From Arthrobacter sp. OY3WO11 (lineage in GTDB: Bacteria; Actinomycetota; Actinomycetes; Actinomycetales; Micrococcaceae), in NCBI RefSeq assembly GCF_001641125.1, contig NZ_LWLP01000001.1:3349803-3413802 (forward strand): a stretch of DNA of 64,000 bases. Reading direction: 5' to 3'. Below are positions 35,343-43,912 of the stretch, one piece after another (the first letter of the stretch is position 1; each line of letters begins with the position of its first letter). The translations under genes and the position numbers were made by a program. The notes under the pieces were generated by a model that was not told the DNA's origin, did not search any database, and was given only the letters and a program-made list of their open reading frames with translations.

Positions 35343-37084
35343 TGCAGTGCCTCCTCGTCTGCTGCGTGGGCCCACTCGGCGAAGGTCTGGCCCTCGGCGC
35401 GCTGGGCAACGAAGGTGCGGACAACGCGCTCCACATAGTCCGGGAGGTCGTCGACGTAGACCTTGAGGCCGCGGACGGTGCGGCCCAGGCCTGCTTCCTC
35501 GCGCTCGTTCGAAGCCAGCCCGCCGCCCAGGTGGACCTGGAAACCCGGGGAGGGGTCGCCGTCGGGCGTTGGAAGCATCATGCCCTTAAGGCCGATGTCG
35601 GCGGTCTGGATGCGGGCGCAGGAGTTGGGGCAGCCGTTGATGTGCAGGGACAGGGCGTGCGGCAGCTCGCCGGAGGCGGCGAGGTCGGCCAGGCGGCGTT
35701 CCAGCTCGGCGACCGCCGTGGCAGCCGTGTACTTGGTTTCCACGATGGCCAGCTTGCAGTACTCGATGCCGGTGCAGGCGATGGTGCCGCGGCGGAACAC
35801 GGACGGACGGGCAGACAGGCCCAGCGCATCCAGCTCGGCCACGAGCGGCTCCACCTGGTCCTTCTCGACGTCCAGGACAACGAGCTTCTGGTGCGGGGTG
35901 GTGCGCAGCCGGAAGGAGCCGCGGGCCTCGAGGGTGTCCGCGAGCTTTACCAGCGCGGCCCCGGACAGGCGGCCGGCCAGCGGGGTGGCGCCGATGAAGA
36001 ACTTGCCGTCCTTCTGCTCGTGCACGCCGATGTGGTCTCCCGGGGTGGTGGGCTTGGGCGCGGCGGGGCCGTCAGCCAGCTTGTAGCCCAGGTACTCGTC
36101 CTCGAGGATCTGGCGGAACTTCTCCGGACCCCAGTCGGCCATCAGGAACTTCAGGCGTGCCTTCGTGCGCATGCGCCGGTAGCCGTAGTCACGGAAGATG
36201 CTGGTCACGCCAAGCCACACGTCGGCGGCCTGCTCCGGCGTCACGAACGCGCCCAGGCGCTTGCCGAGCATCGGGTTGGTGGACAGCGCACCGCCGGCCC
36301 AGAGGTCGTAGCCGATGCCGAGTTCCGGGTGGCGGACACCCACCAGGGCGAAGTCGTTAATTTCGTGGACCACGTCCTGGCTGGGGTGGCCGGTGATGGC
36401 GGTCTTGTACTTGCGCGGCAGGTTGGACAGCAGCGGGTTGCCGATGAACCGCTCCCCCAGCTCCTCGATGAGCGGGGTGGGGTCGATGATCTCGTCCTTG
36501 GCGATGCCGGCCACGGGCGAGCCCAGGATGACGCGGGGAACATCGCCGCAGGCTTCGGTGGTGGACAGGCCAACACCTTCCAGGCGGGTCCAGATCTCGG
36601 GGATGTCCTCCACGCGGATCCAGTGCAGCTGGATGTTCTGGCGGTCGGTCAGGTCGGCGGAGTCGCGGGCGAAGTCCACGGAGATCTGGCCGATGACGCG
36701 CAGCTGTTCGGTGGTGAGCGCGCCGCCGTCGATGCGGACGCGGAGCATGAAGTACTTGTCCTCGAGCTCGTGCGGCTCAAGCGTGGCCGTCTTGCCGCCG
36801 TCGATCCCGGGCTTGCGCTGGGTGTAGAGGCCCCACCAGCGGAACCGGCCGTGGAGGTCCTGGCCGGGGATGGCGTCGAAGCCTTCCTTGGAGTAGATGG
36901 TCTCGATACGCTCGCGCACGTTCAGGCCGTCGTCTTCCTGTTTCCAGGTTTCGTTGGCGTTCAGCGGCGTTTTGCCGTCCACTTTCCACTGCCCGTGCGG
37001 CTTCGCGGCGGGACGGGACGTGCGGGCCGGGCGCTTCGCGGCAGCGGAATCCGCCGACGCTCCGGCTAGAGCTGTATCAGTCAT
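35339..37084 (-). CDS. sir: Ferredoxin-dependent sulfite reductase (siroheme, [4Fe-4S])
   Basis: 581 residues. The siroheme-cluster cysteines lie in TIACTGIEYCKLA and NGCPNSCARIQ in the C-terminal half. The N-terminal half has RFRWWGLYTQRKPGIDG and LSTTEACGDVPR, which match the segments holding the Tyr and Cys that are covalently linked in mycobacterial SirA and separate sulfite from nitrite reductases; I infer that here. It reduces sulfite to sulfide with six electrons from ferredoxin. Gene order sir-cysH-cysD-cysN with overlapping ends supports the assimilatory role. Confidence 0.93.
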   Translation of the reverse strand: MTDTALAGASADSAAAKRPARTSRPAAKPHGQWKVDGKTPLNANETWKQEDDGLNVRERIETIYSKEGFDAIPGQDLHGRFRWWGLYTQRKPGIDGGKTATLEPHELEDKYFMLRVRIDGGALTTEQLRVIGQISVDFARDSADLTDRQNIQLHWIRVEDIPEIWTRLEGVGLSTTEACGDVPRVILGSPVAGIAKDEIIDPTPLIEELGERFIGNPLLSNLPRKYKTAITGHPSQDVVHEINDFALVGVRHPELGIGYDLWAGGALSTNPMLGKRLGAFVTPEQAADVWLGVTSIFRDYGYRRMRTKARLKFLMADWGPEKFRQILEDEYLGYKLADGPAAPKPTTPGDHIGVHEQKDGKFFIGATPLAGRLSGAALVKLADTLEARGSFRLRTTPHQKLVVLDVEKDQVEPLVAELDALGLSARPSVFRRGTIACTGIEYCKLAIVETKYTAATAVAELERRLADLAASGELPHALSLHINGCPNSCARIQTADIGLKGMMLPTPDGDPSPGFQVHLGGGLASNEREEAGLGRTVRGLKVYVDDLPDYVERVVRTFVAQRAEGQTFAEWAHAADEEALQ

Positions 37085-37090
37085 GCATCG

Positions 37091-37120
37091 ACTGTAGGTC
37101 CCGCCCGAAGACCGTCACAA
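37091..37120 (-). promoter_or_regulatory. Probable promoter of sir (leaderless)
   Basis: On the minus strand TTGTGA (37115-37120) and TACAGT (37091-37096) are 18 bp apart. The -10 box ends six bases before the sir ATG, so transcription would start at or within a base of the start codon. No ribosome site is present there. Confidence 0.45.
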
Positions 37121-37138
37121 AGGCCCGGAAACGCTAAG

Positions 37139-38008
37139 TCACCTAGGGAAATATTTCGTCACGAAACGCCGGACAGCCTTGAAGAAGCCATCCTGCTGTG
37201 CAGTTGCGGCCTGTTCCGCGGGGGCCTCTTTCGGGGTGTGCGCGGCTGTTTCAGCCGGCCCGTGGGCGGCGGCTTCACGGGCTTTTGCGACGGCGGCGTC
37301 ATACCTGTCCAGCGCGATCTCGGCGAGCACCGGCGAGGGCAGCAGCGGTTCGGTCACGAGGTCGGCCCCCGCCTTGGCCAGCTGGTCGTGGAAGAAGCCC
37401 GGCGCCAGGAGGTAGGAGGCAATCACCACGCGCCCGCCGACGTCGACCGCTCCCGCGGACTCACCCGCCCCGGCACCGCCTTCCAGTTCCTCGCGAAGCA
37501 TCGCGACGGCGTCGGGCACGGAAGGTTTCGCAGAGGCACCGTAGGCGGCCACCATCCGGTTGGACCGCAGCTCCCGCAGCTGGCCAAGCAGTTCCTCAAC
37601 GCTGACGGCGGCATTGGGATTGGAGGAGCCCGCCGCGGCCAGGATGATCACGTCGTTGTCCGTCACGCCGGCCTCGCGCAACCGCTGGTCGAGCAGCGCG
37701 GCCAGCCGCGGATCAGGCCCCAGCGGCGCGGCTGCGGCACTGCCCGGCCTGCTCTTTACGGCCCGCGCGATGTCCACCTTCACGTGGTAGCCCACACTGA
37801 GCAGCAGCGGCACCACCACGGCGGCCTCCCCCTCGGGCAAACCAGCCACCACGTCCACCAGGTCCGGCTGCTGGACGTCCACATAGGCCTCCCGGACGTC
37901 CAGGCCGGGACGCAGTTCGGCGATGGCGGCGCGCAGGGCGTTGACCTCCGCTGCTCCCTGTGTGTTGGACGTCCCATGGGCGCAGGCGATCATGATGGGG
38001 CTGTTCAT
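37139..38008 (-). CDS. sirB: Sirohydrochlorin chelatase (SirB/CbiX type)
   Basis: 289 residues from the ATG at 38008, which fits the family start MNSPIMIACAHGTSN (catalytic His in AHGT). A second half repeat contains AAYGASAKPSVPDAVAML and VVIASYLLAPGFFHDQLAKA, with the second metal-site His in GFFHDQ. The family inserts iron or cobalt into sirohydrochlorin. The long Ala-rich C-terminal tail (about 240-289) is not part of the core domain. It lies 54 bp upstream of sir, same strand, so it should supply siroheme for that enzyme. Confidence 0.88.
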   Translation of the reverse strand: MNSPIMIACAHGTSNTQGAAEVNALRAAIAELRPGLDVREAYVDVQQPDLVDVVAGLPEGEAAVVVPLLLSVGYHVKVDIARAVKSRPGSAAAAPLGPDPRLAALLDQRLREAGVTDNDVIILAAAGSSNPNAAVSVEELLGQLRELRSNRMVAAYGASAKPSVPDAVAMLREELEGGAGAGESAGAVDVGGRVVIASYLLAPGFFHDQLAKAGADLVTEPLLPSPVLAEIALDRYDAAVAKAREAAAHGPAETAAHTPKEAPAEQAATAQQDGFFKAVRRFVTKYFPR

Positions 38009-38069
38009 ACGGGCTAGCGTAACGTTGGAGCCGCCCTGTCCGCCCTCTTTTGAATTGCCGGGACGCTCC

Positions 38070-38723
38070 ATGACATTCGCCTTTGACAACTCGCCGGTGT
38101 GGCTGGATCTGCTGGGCGTCTTCTTCTTCGCGGTGTCGGGATCCCTGCTGGCGGCGCGGAAGCACATCGATATTGTGGGCTCCCTGCTGCTGGCTTCCCT
38201 GGTGGGGCTCGGCGGGGGCGTGATCCGGGACATCATCCTTGCAGTTGTCCCTGCCGCTTTCACCAACCCCGCCTACCTCGTGCCCCCTGTACTGGCCACG
38301 GCCCTGGTGTACTTCCTGTTTCCCAGCGTTCAGCGCTATACGTCACTGTTGACGCTGTTCGACGCCGCCGGCCTTGCCCTGTTCTGCATGACCGGCACAC
38401 TCAAGGCCCTGGCCGCCGGCATGAACCCGGTGGCGTCGGTCCTGCTGGGAGTTACGACGGCGGTGGGCGGCGGGCTGCTGCGCGACATCACCGCCAACGA
38501 GGTTCCTGAACTTTTCAACCCAAAGGACATCTATGCGCTGCCGGCCTTCGTGGGGGCCGCGATGACCGCCGGACTGTGGGTCCTGGGCGTCTTCAACGTG
38601 CTGACCGCGACCGCCATCGCCGCCGTGGTTTTCACTTTCCGCATCCTGGCATGGCGGCGCTCCTGGCAGGCGCCGCTGGCCGTGCACGGGTGGCACCGGC
38701 GGGACAGCAATCCCGCGGCCTGA
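38070..38723 (+). CDS. TRIC-type trimeric cation channel protein (UPF0126)
   Basis: 217 residues, seven hydrophobic helices arranged as two repeats. The paired glycine motifs SLVGLGGGVIRDIILAVVP and VTTAVGGGLLRDITANEVP are the hallmark of bacterial TRIC channels, which conduct potassium or other monovalent cations. The C-terminal tail is basic. It is divergent from sirB, 61 bp apart, so the promoters overlap. Confidence 0.9.
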   Translation: MTFAFDNSPVWLDLLGVFFFAVSGSLLAARKHIDIVGSLLLASLVGLGGGVIRDIILAVVPAAFTNPAYLVPPVLATALVYFLFPSVQRYTSLLTLFDAAGLALFCMTGTLKALAAGMNPVASVLLGVTTAVGGGLLRDITANEVPELFNPKDIYALPAFVGAAMTAGLWVLGVFNVLTATAIAAVVFTFRILAWRRSWQAPLAVHGWHRRDSNPAA

Positions 38724-38786
38724 CGACCCCTCCGGTGGTGTTCCCCCGTCACTTTGCAGGGCCCGGGATTAGCTAGGATATGAAGC

Positions 38787-39212
38787 ATGACTGACATGTT
38801 CCTCGAGAAATTCCGTGCGCTTGTTCCGAAGTATCTCGAAGACGAATGGCAGGCAGAGGATGGGCTGGATCCGGACGAGCTGGACAAGGCCCTGGCCGAC
38901 CACCAGTTCCAGATTCCCCTGGTGCTCCGCGAGTTCTACCTGGCCGTTGGCGGCTGCGAGGACCTGATGGAGGCGTACCACTACTTCTGGGATCCCGACG
39001 AGCTTGAGGTTGATGACGAAGGCTTCCTGATGTTCCTCGAGGACGAGGAAGAGGAGTACACGTGGGGCTTCCGGGTGGGCGACCTCAGCGTCCCCGACCC
39101 CATCGTCTACCGGCGCAACAACGCCCGCGGGCAGTGGAAGTCCGAGGAAGGCACGTTCTCGGAGTTCGTGTTCGACATGTTCGAGTGGGCCTTCGAGGAC
39201 GACGACAACTAG
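38787..39212 (+). CDS. Acidic protein resembling the SUKH (SMI1/KNR4) superfamily
   Basis: 141 residues, very acidic, with EEEEY and FEDDDN near the end. LPxxLREFYLAVGG-like sequence (IPLVLREFYLAVGGCEDLME), then WDPDELEVDDEGFLMFLEDE and YTWGFRVGDLSVPDP match the layout of SUKH proteins, which bind polymorphic toxins as immunity factors or act in cell-wall stress. No toxin gene is next to it. Assignment rests on pattern recognition and is moderate; it could be a plain SUKH housekeeping protein of unknown role. Confidence 0.55.
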   Translation: MTDMFLEKFRALVPKYLEDEWQAEDGLDPDELDKALADHQFQIPLVLREFYLAVGGCEDLMEAYHYFWDPDELEVDDEGFLMFLEDEEEEYTWGFRVGDLSVPDPIVYRRNNARGQWKSEEGTFSEFVFDMFEWAFEDDDN

Positions 39213-39352
39213 GGCTTCCCTCTCTTCCGTTTCAGCGTGGCGTCGAGATCCTCCGGTGCCCGCTGGGTTTCCTCACCTTTTGGGGTGGGCGACGGCGTGT
39301 CCTCCTCCGATGACGGCGTTTCCCCCGGTTCGCCAGCAAAACCTTGGGAATC

Positions 39353-40174
39353 TCAGCGGATAACCCGGCCCCGGAGGACCTGCCACACCTCGGCCATGAC
39401 TCTTTCCGGGTGATGAACCACGTCGGCGTACCCGTAACGTAGTACCGCATATCCGGTGAGGGTGCTGGCGTTGTTCCGGGCGCGGTCCTTCTTTACCTGC
39501 CGGGGCTCAAGGTGGGTGGCGCCGTCGAGCTCGACGATCAGGAATCCTTCCAGCAGGAAGTCCACGATGCCGATGCCGGGGAGCTCCACCTGTGTCTCCG
39601 TGAAAATGCCCGCCGTGCGGAAAAGAATCCGGGCAACCACCTCGATGGGCGAATCTGCGGTACCGTCAACGAGCTCCAGCACGCGCCTGGCTGCACCGTT
39701 CCGCTTACCGGGGAGCCGCCCCCGCAGGTAGCCGAGGGTGGTAATCCCCTGCCGCGCTGCACTCTCCACCATGACGGCAGCTTCCATGGCCGGAAGGCAG
39801 CGCAGGCTGTGGATCAACACGTCAGTAGTGCTCGCCACCGGTTTTGGTGAATCCGGAGGAATCAGGGACCCGCGGTGCACGACGGCGTCCGCCGGCCCAC
39901 GGTGACGGCACAGGAGGTGAACCCTTGACGGTTCCCTCAACAGCCAAAGACGGCGATGTACTGCGGCAGAAGCACAGGTCAGCAAGCCATTGCCCAGGAC
40001 AGCCGCAGTCATGTCCGCCGGGGCCCCGGGCAGTGCCACCACCCCGTGCCGGAGACGGCGGATGTCACCCAGCGCCACCGCATTGCGAATGCTCCGGTCG
40101 GTGAAACCAGCCTGCAGGAGTGTGGATGTGCGCGCCACTGAGCCTGCGTACGTGAGAAATCCGGTGAGGTCCAT
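39353..40174 (-). CDS. DUF559 nuclease-like protein with N-terminal winged helix
   Basis: 273 residues. Residues 10-60 (SVARTSTLLQAGFTDRSIRN then DIRRLRHGVVALPG) look like the AbiEi-type antitoxin winged helix seen in many actinobacterial proteins. The C-terminal part (175-273) has GIVDFLLEGFLIVELDGATH and NASTLTGYAVLRYGYADVVH, the Vsr/PD-(D/E)XK endonuclease fold of DUF559, with Asp and Glu-x-Asp in the expected places. Probable role is DNA cleavage or repair of an unknown kind. It is common in high copy number in Micrococcaceae and is not linked to a toxin partner here. Confidence 0.8.
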   Translation of the reverse strand: MDLTGFLTYAGSVARTSTLLQAGFTDRSIRNAVALGDIRRLRHGVVALPGAPADMTAAVLGNGLLTCASAAVHRRLWLLREPSRVHLLCRHRGPADAVVHRGSLIPPDSPKPVASTTDVLIHSLRCLPAMEAAVMVESAARQGITTLGYLRGRLPGKRNGAARRVLELVDGTADSPIEVVARILFRTAGIFTETQVELPGIGIVDFLLEGFLIVELDGATHLEPRQVKKDRARNNASTLTGYAVLRYGYADVVHHPERVMAEVWQVLRGRVIR

Positions 40175-40280
40175 GGAGCCAGCAGACCCAATGTTCGATG
40201 TGGAATGCAGTGCCGGGGAGGCCTATGTGGACAAAACTCCTGCTGAACTTCCCCGGCTTTCGAGCTGCCTGTCGGCGGGT

Positions 40281-40301
40281 CCCGGCAACTCGCCGGGTTT
40301 T
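40281..40301 (+). terminator. Small rho-independent-type hairpin
   Basis: CCCGGC - 5-nt loop - GCCGGG followed by TTTTCT on the plus strand. Nothing obvious transcribes into it on this strand, so it may end antisense transcription or a short unknown transcript. Confidence 0.4.
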
Positions 40302-40373
40302 CTACCCCTTCCGGGCAGAAAGGTGGGGAAACTCAGCGCCGACAAGTCCGTGACAACCGAGGTAACAACCTAC

Positions 40374-40403
40374 TTGCGTAATGTGACAAACCTGTCATAG
40401 ACT
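40374..40403 (+). promoter_or_regulatory. Promoter-like sequence before the candidate RNA
   Basis: TTGCGT (40374-40379) and TAGACT (40398-40403), 18 bp apart, agree with the vegetative actinobacterial promoter. A transcript would begin near 40410 and meet the 40452-40509 hairpin. Confidence 0.35.
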
Positions 40404-40409
40404 ATTCAC

Positions 40410-40515
40410 GGATCCGCTAAACGCCTCCGGCGGGTCTGATGCGAACGGAGAGATAGCCTCGGTTCACAGCAACGTATGACTCGTATCGTTGCTGCGGACC
40501 GGGGCTATCCCGTTT
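40410..40515 (+). ncRNA. Candidate small structured RNA
   Basis: A short stem CGCC/GGCG (40422-40432) is followed by a 23-bp stem (40452-40474 with 40487-40509, 12-nt loop) that starts GATAGCC and ends GGCTATC. The stem holds two G-U pairs and one A-C mismatch when read on the plus strand, versus one and two on the minus strand, slightly favouring a plus-strand RNA. A promoter-like sequence lies upstream. No match to a riboswitch or known RNA that I recognise. Confidence 0.35.
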
Positions 40516-40548
40516 AAAGCAAAGTTGCTCCGGTGCCGCATACACAGC

Positions 40549-40576
40549 AAAGCCCGGCCCTTCAGGGGCCGGACTT
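40549..40576 (-). terminator. Terminator of the menG-menJ-polyprenyl synthase operon
   Basis: On the minus strand AAGTCCGGCCC and GGGCCGGGCTT pair (one G-U) and are followed by TTGC; it starts 14 bp beyond the polyprenyl synthase stop codon. Confidence 0.65.
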
Positions 40577-40589
40577 CACAGGGGTTGGG

Positions 40590-41690
40590 TCAGCTGGCGC
40601 GGTCCACCACAGCCAGCGCGAAGCTGGACAGCGAATCCTTGACCACACCTTCAGGCAGCGGTGCGAGCGCGTCGATCGCCTCGTAGGCCCACCGGCGTGC
40701 CACCACCCAGGATTCGGCAGTGACGGGATGCTCCCGCAGGCCGGCCACTGCCTCGGCAAGGGCCTCGTCCGAGGTCAGGTCGCCGTCAATGAGCCGGAGA
40801 AGTTCGACGGCGGACTGGTCACCGTCAGCGGCGGCCTTGCGCAGGAGCAGCACCGGCAGGGTGGGAACCCCCTCGCGCAGGTCCGTGCCCGGTGACTTGC
40901 CGGACTTGACCTTGATACCGGTGACATCGATGACGTCGTCGGCAAGCTGGAATGCCACGCCCACCTTCTCGCCGTACTCCACCAGGACGGATTCGTACGC
41001 GGGATCGGCGCCGGCGAAAATGGCACCGAGCTGGCCGGAGGCGGCCACGAGTGAACCCGTCTTGTCCGCGATCACCGACAGGTAGTGCTCCACGGGATCC
41101 TCGTCAGGGCGCGGCCCCACGGTTTCGTGCAGCTGGCCCAGGCACAGCCGCTCGAACGTTCGGGCCTGGATGCCGAGCGCGCGGGAACCGAGTTCGGACA
41201 CCAGGATTGAGGCGCGGGCGAAAATCAGGTCTCCGGTGAGGACCGCAACGGAGTTGCCCCAGACCTCGTGGGCGGTGGGTGCACCGCGGCGGAACGGGGC
41301 CGAGTCCATGACGTCATCGTGATAGAGCGTTGCAAGGTGCGTCAGTTCCACCACGACGGCGGCCTGCACCACGGCGGGCAGCGAGGCGTCGCCGAGGTGT
41401 GCGCAGAGCAGGGTCAGCAGCGGCCGGATGCGCTTGCCGCCGGCTTCCACCAGGTGGCGCGACGTGGCGTCAGCGAGCGGGTCCGAGTTGGCGATGGCTT
41501 CGCGGAGCTTCTTCTCCACCTTGGCCAGGTTGTTGGTGATGGCCGGCCCCAGTTCGGCATCTCCGGCGATGGCCGCAAAACCCGCGGGCAGCTGCAGGCC
41601 CGTTGCGATGGCGGTGGTATTGAGGCTGGGTTCGGAGTCCGGCAGGCCGTGTCCGGCGTGCGTCCAGCTGTGGTCTGCGGGGTTGGTCAC
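40590..41690 (-). CDS. Polyprenyl diphosphate synthase for the menaquinone side chain
   Basis: 366 residues. The two aspartate-rich motifs of trans-prenyltransferases are HDDVMDSAPFRRG and LADDVIDVTG, with KLREAI and GGKRIRPLLTLLCAHLGD before them. It is a long-chain (hepta- to nonaprenyl) synthase by family; the exact chain length cannot be read from sequence. Its start overlaps the menJ-like stop by four bases and it is the last gene of the run menG - menJ-like - synthase, an arrangement also known near Rv0558-Rv0562 of Mycobacterium tuberculosis. Confidence 0.9.
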   Translation of the reverse strand: MTNPADHSWTHAGHGLPDSEPSLNTTAIATGLQLPAGFAAIAGDAELGPAITNNLAKVEKKLREAIANSDPLADATSRHLVEAGGKRIRPLLTLLCAHLGDASLPAVVQAAVVVELTHLATLYHDDVMDSAPFRRGAPTAHEVWGNSVAVLTGDLIFARASILVSELGSRALGIQARTFERLCLGQLHETVGPRPDEDPVEHYLSVIADKTGSLVAASGQLGAIFAGADPAYESVLVEYGEKVGVAFQLADDVIDVTGIKVKSGKSPGTDLREGVPTLPVLLLRKAAADGDQSAVELLRLIDGDLTSDEALAEAVAGLREHPVTAESWVVARRWAYEAIDALAPLPEGVVKDSLSSFALAVVDRAS

Positions 41691-43018
41691 GGGTTAACCC
41701 TAACTTTTTGTTGCGGATACCGCTGATTCGAGGCCGCCAGCGTATTGGATGTGGCCGGAACCAGCGATTCCAGGACGCGGATTGCCCGGTCCTCGAAGCC
41801 CTTCGCGGACGGGTCCGTGAGGTTGGCCAGGAGCCGGACCACGAACCGCATCAGCACCGGGATGGGCATGCCGGTCCGGAGTGCGAGCTTCATGACCGCA
41901 GGCTTGCCGATCAGCGCGGCGAACGCCCGGCCCAGGGTGAAGTGGGAGCCCCACTGTTCGCGCACATAGTCCGCGTACCGCGCAAGGTGCGCATCGGCGT
42001 CGTACGTTCCGCCGGCCGCCGCTGATCGGGAGGAGGCGTCGATGATGAACTCTGCCGCGAACCGTGCCGACTCCATGGCGTAGGAAATGCCCTCGCCGTT
42101 AAACGGGGACACCATGCCGCCGGCGTCGCCCAGCAGCAGCAGGCCCGGCGAGTAGTGCGGCGTGCGGTTGAAGCCCATGGGCAGCGCGGCACCGCGGATC
42201 TCGCCCACCTGGTTTTCCGGCGTGAAGCCCCAATCGGCGGGCATACCGGCGGTCCATTCGCGCAGGACCTGCTTGTAGTCGAGCTTGCCGAACTCCTTGG
42301 ACGAGTTCAGGATGCCCAGGCCCACGTTGGAGGTGCCGTCGCCCACACCGAACACCCAGCCGTAGCCGGGCAGGAGCTTGCCGTCGCGGCCGGGGAGCTC
42401 CAGCCAGCCTTCCATCCAGTCGTCGTCCGTGCGGGGCGAGGTGAAGTAGGTGCGGACGGCGACGCCGAGCGGGCGGTCGTCGCGTTTATGCATTCCGAGG
42501 GATACAGCGGTGCGCGTGGAGTTGCCGTCGGCGGCGAGGACGACGTCGGCGCTGAACTCACGCGTCTCCCCCGTCTTGCGTCCGGACTCGTCAAGGAGCG
42601 CTGCGCGGACACCGGTGACGCGGCCGTCGTCGTTGCGAATGGCCTCGGTGACGCTGTGCCGCTCAAGGATGGCGGCGCCCGCGGATTGCGCGTGGCGGGC
42701 CAGTTCCTCGTCGAAGCCAAGCCGGGTACGGATCAGCCCGTACTGGGGAAAGTCGGAAACTTCGGGCCACGGCAGTTCGATGGTGCGCCCGCCGGCAATA
42801 AGGCGCAGGCCCTTGTTGCGGCGCCAGCCGTCGTTCTCCGGATGCGGCAGGCCGAGCTTCTGGATCTCGCGGACGGCGCGGGGTGTCAGCCCGTCACCGC
42901 AGACCTTTTCGCGCGGGAAGCTCGTCTTCTCCAGGACGGTCACGTCCAGGCCTGCCCTGGCAAGGTAGTACGCGGCGGTGGACCCGGCTGGGCCGGCGCC
43001 GACAATCAGTACCTTCAC
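41687..43018 (-). CDS. menJ: Geranylgeranyl reductase-family flavoprotein, probable menaquinone reductase (MenJ type)
   Basis: 443 residues. It opens with the FAD motif VLIVGAGPAGSTAAYYLARA, followed by FPREKVCGDGLTPRAV, typical of geranylgeranyl reductases, and later LLLLGDAGGMVSPFNGEGIS. Family members saturate isoprenoid double bonds; MenJ of mycobacteria reduces the second isoprene of menaquinone. The location between menG and a polyprenyl synthase makes menaquinone the likely substrate; archaeal-type lipid reduction is unlikely here. Three bases separate it from menG. Confidence 0.78.
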   Translation of the reverse strand: MKVLIVGAGPAGSTAAYYLARAGLDVTVLEKTSFPREKVCGDGLTPRAVREIQKLGLPHPENDGWRRNKGLRLIAGGRTIELPWPEVSDFPQYGLIRTRLGFDEELARHAQSAGAAILERHSVTEAIRNDDGRVTGVRAALLDESGRKTGETREFSADVVLAADGNSTRTAVSLGMHKRDDRPLGVAVRTYFTSPRTDDDWMEGWLELPGRDGKLLPGYGWVFGVGDGTSNVGLGILNSSKEFGKLDYKQVLREWTAGMPADWGFTPENQVGEIRGAALPMGFNRTPHYSPGLLLLGDAGGMVSPFNGEGISYAMESARFAAEFIIDASSRSAAAGGTYDADAHLARYADYVREQWGSHFTLGRAFAALIGKPAVMKLALRTGMPIPVLMRFVVRLLANLTDPSAKGFEDRAIRVLESLVPATSNTLAASNQRYPQQKVRVNP

Positions 43019-43021
43019 AGG

Positions 43022-43801
43022 TCAGCGGACGATGTTGCGGCGCAGCTTGGCCACGGGGCCCTTGTGCGCGGCGATGGCGGCAGCGGCGTTGTCCGGCGTT
43101 GATTCCTCGGCCTTGAACGCGCGGTGCACGGCCACGATTCCGCCGGTGAGGTTGCGGTAGGTGACCTTTTCCCAGCCGGATTCCTGCAGCCAGGCGGCAA
43201 GGTGGTCCTGGTCCGGCCACGCGCGGATGGATTCGGCGAGGTAGACGTAGGCGTCCGGGTTGGAGGCAACTTTCGTGGCAATCGCCGGCAGCGCCCGCAT
43301 GAGGTATTCGGTGTACATGGTGCGCCAGAGCGGAACCACGGGCTGGGAGAACTCGGCGATGACCAGACGGCCGCCGGGCTTGGTGACGCGGAGCATCTCC
43401 TGCAGTGCCTTCTTGGGCTCGTTGACGTTCCGCAGGCCAAAGGAAATGGTGGTGGCATCGAAGGAGTTGTCAGCGAAGGGCAGGTTGGTGGCATCGCCGG
43501 CAACAAAATTGATGTCCGGGCGGCGGCGCTTGCCCACCTTCAGCATTCCGAGGGAGAAGTCGCAGGCCACCACGTCTATGCCGGCGTCGGCATACGGTTC
43601 GCTGGAGGTGCCGGTTCCGGCTGCCAGGTCCAGCACGCGCTGGCCCTTGAAGACTTCCATGGCTTCCACCACAACCTTGCGCCAGCGGCGCGTCTGTCCC
43701 ATCGACAGGACATCGTTGACGACGTCGTATTTCGGTGCGACGTCGTCAAACATCGTGGCTACTTCGTCCGGACGCTTATCCAAGGATGCTCGGTTCACCA
43801 T
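43022..43801 (-). CDS. menG: Demethylmenaquinone methyltransferase
   Basis: 259 residues, UbiE/MenG family. SAM-binding sequence [19 protein letters not shown], then [36 protein letters not shown] (the second UbiE signature) and the C-terminal [20 protein letters not shown]. It methylates demethylmenaquinone in the last step of the pathway, at the membrane face. First gene of the three-gene operon and divergent from menF, so both promoters lie in the 111-bp gap. Confidence 0.92.
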   Translation of the reverse strand: MVNRASLDKRPDEVATMFDDVAPKYDVVNDVLSMGQTRRWRKVVVEAMEVFKGQRVLDLAAGTGTSSEPYADAGIDVVACDFSLGMLKVGKRRRPDINFVAGDATNLPFADNSFDATTISFGLRNVNEPKKALQEMLRVTKPGGRLVIAEFSQPVVPLWRTMYTEYLMRALPAIATKVASNPDAYVYLAESIRAWPDQDHLAAWLQESGWEKVTYRNLTGGIVAVHRAFKAEESTPDNAAAAIAAHKGPVAKLRRNIVR

Positions 43802-43912
43802 GTCATTGTCTCAAATGTTCCCGGCGGTGCTGACCAGCCGCTATTTGTCCCATCCCGGCTCCGCCCCGGCCGGGGAAGGCCACCGTGTACGCGGGAGTAG
43901 TGTTGTCTCATC

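Larger units (their letters stand above)
40175..40589. other. 415-bp gene-free region: hairpins and a candidate small RNA
   Basis: No coding frame with convincing start signal or codon bias. Contents from left to right: a degenerate family-A fragment (TGTGGACAAAACTCC near 40227); a hairpin CCCGGC/GCCGGG followed by TTTTCT at 40281-40301 on the plus strand; a promoter-like pair at 40374-40403; a small and a long hairpin at 40422-40432 and 40452-40509; and the terminator of the polyprenyl synthase gene at 40549-40576. Confidence 0.7.

Noticed and set aside
40452..40509. Integron attC-like or tRNA-like element
   Set aside because: The hairpin lacks attC core sites, and no cloverleaf or CCA end can be drawn; no integrase is nearby.
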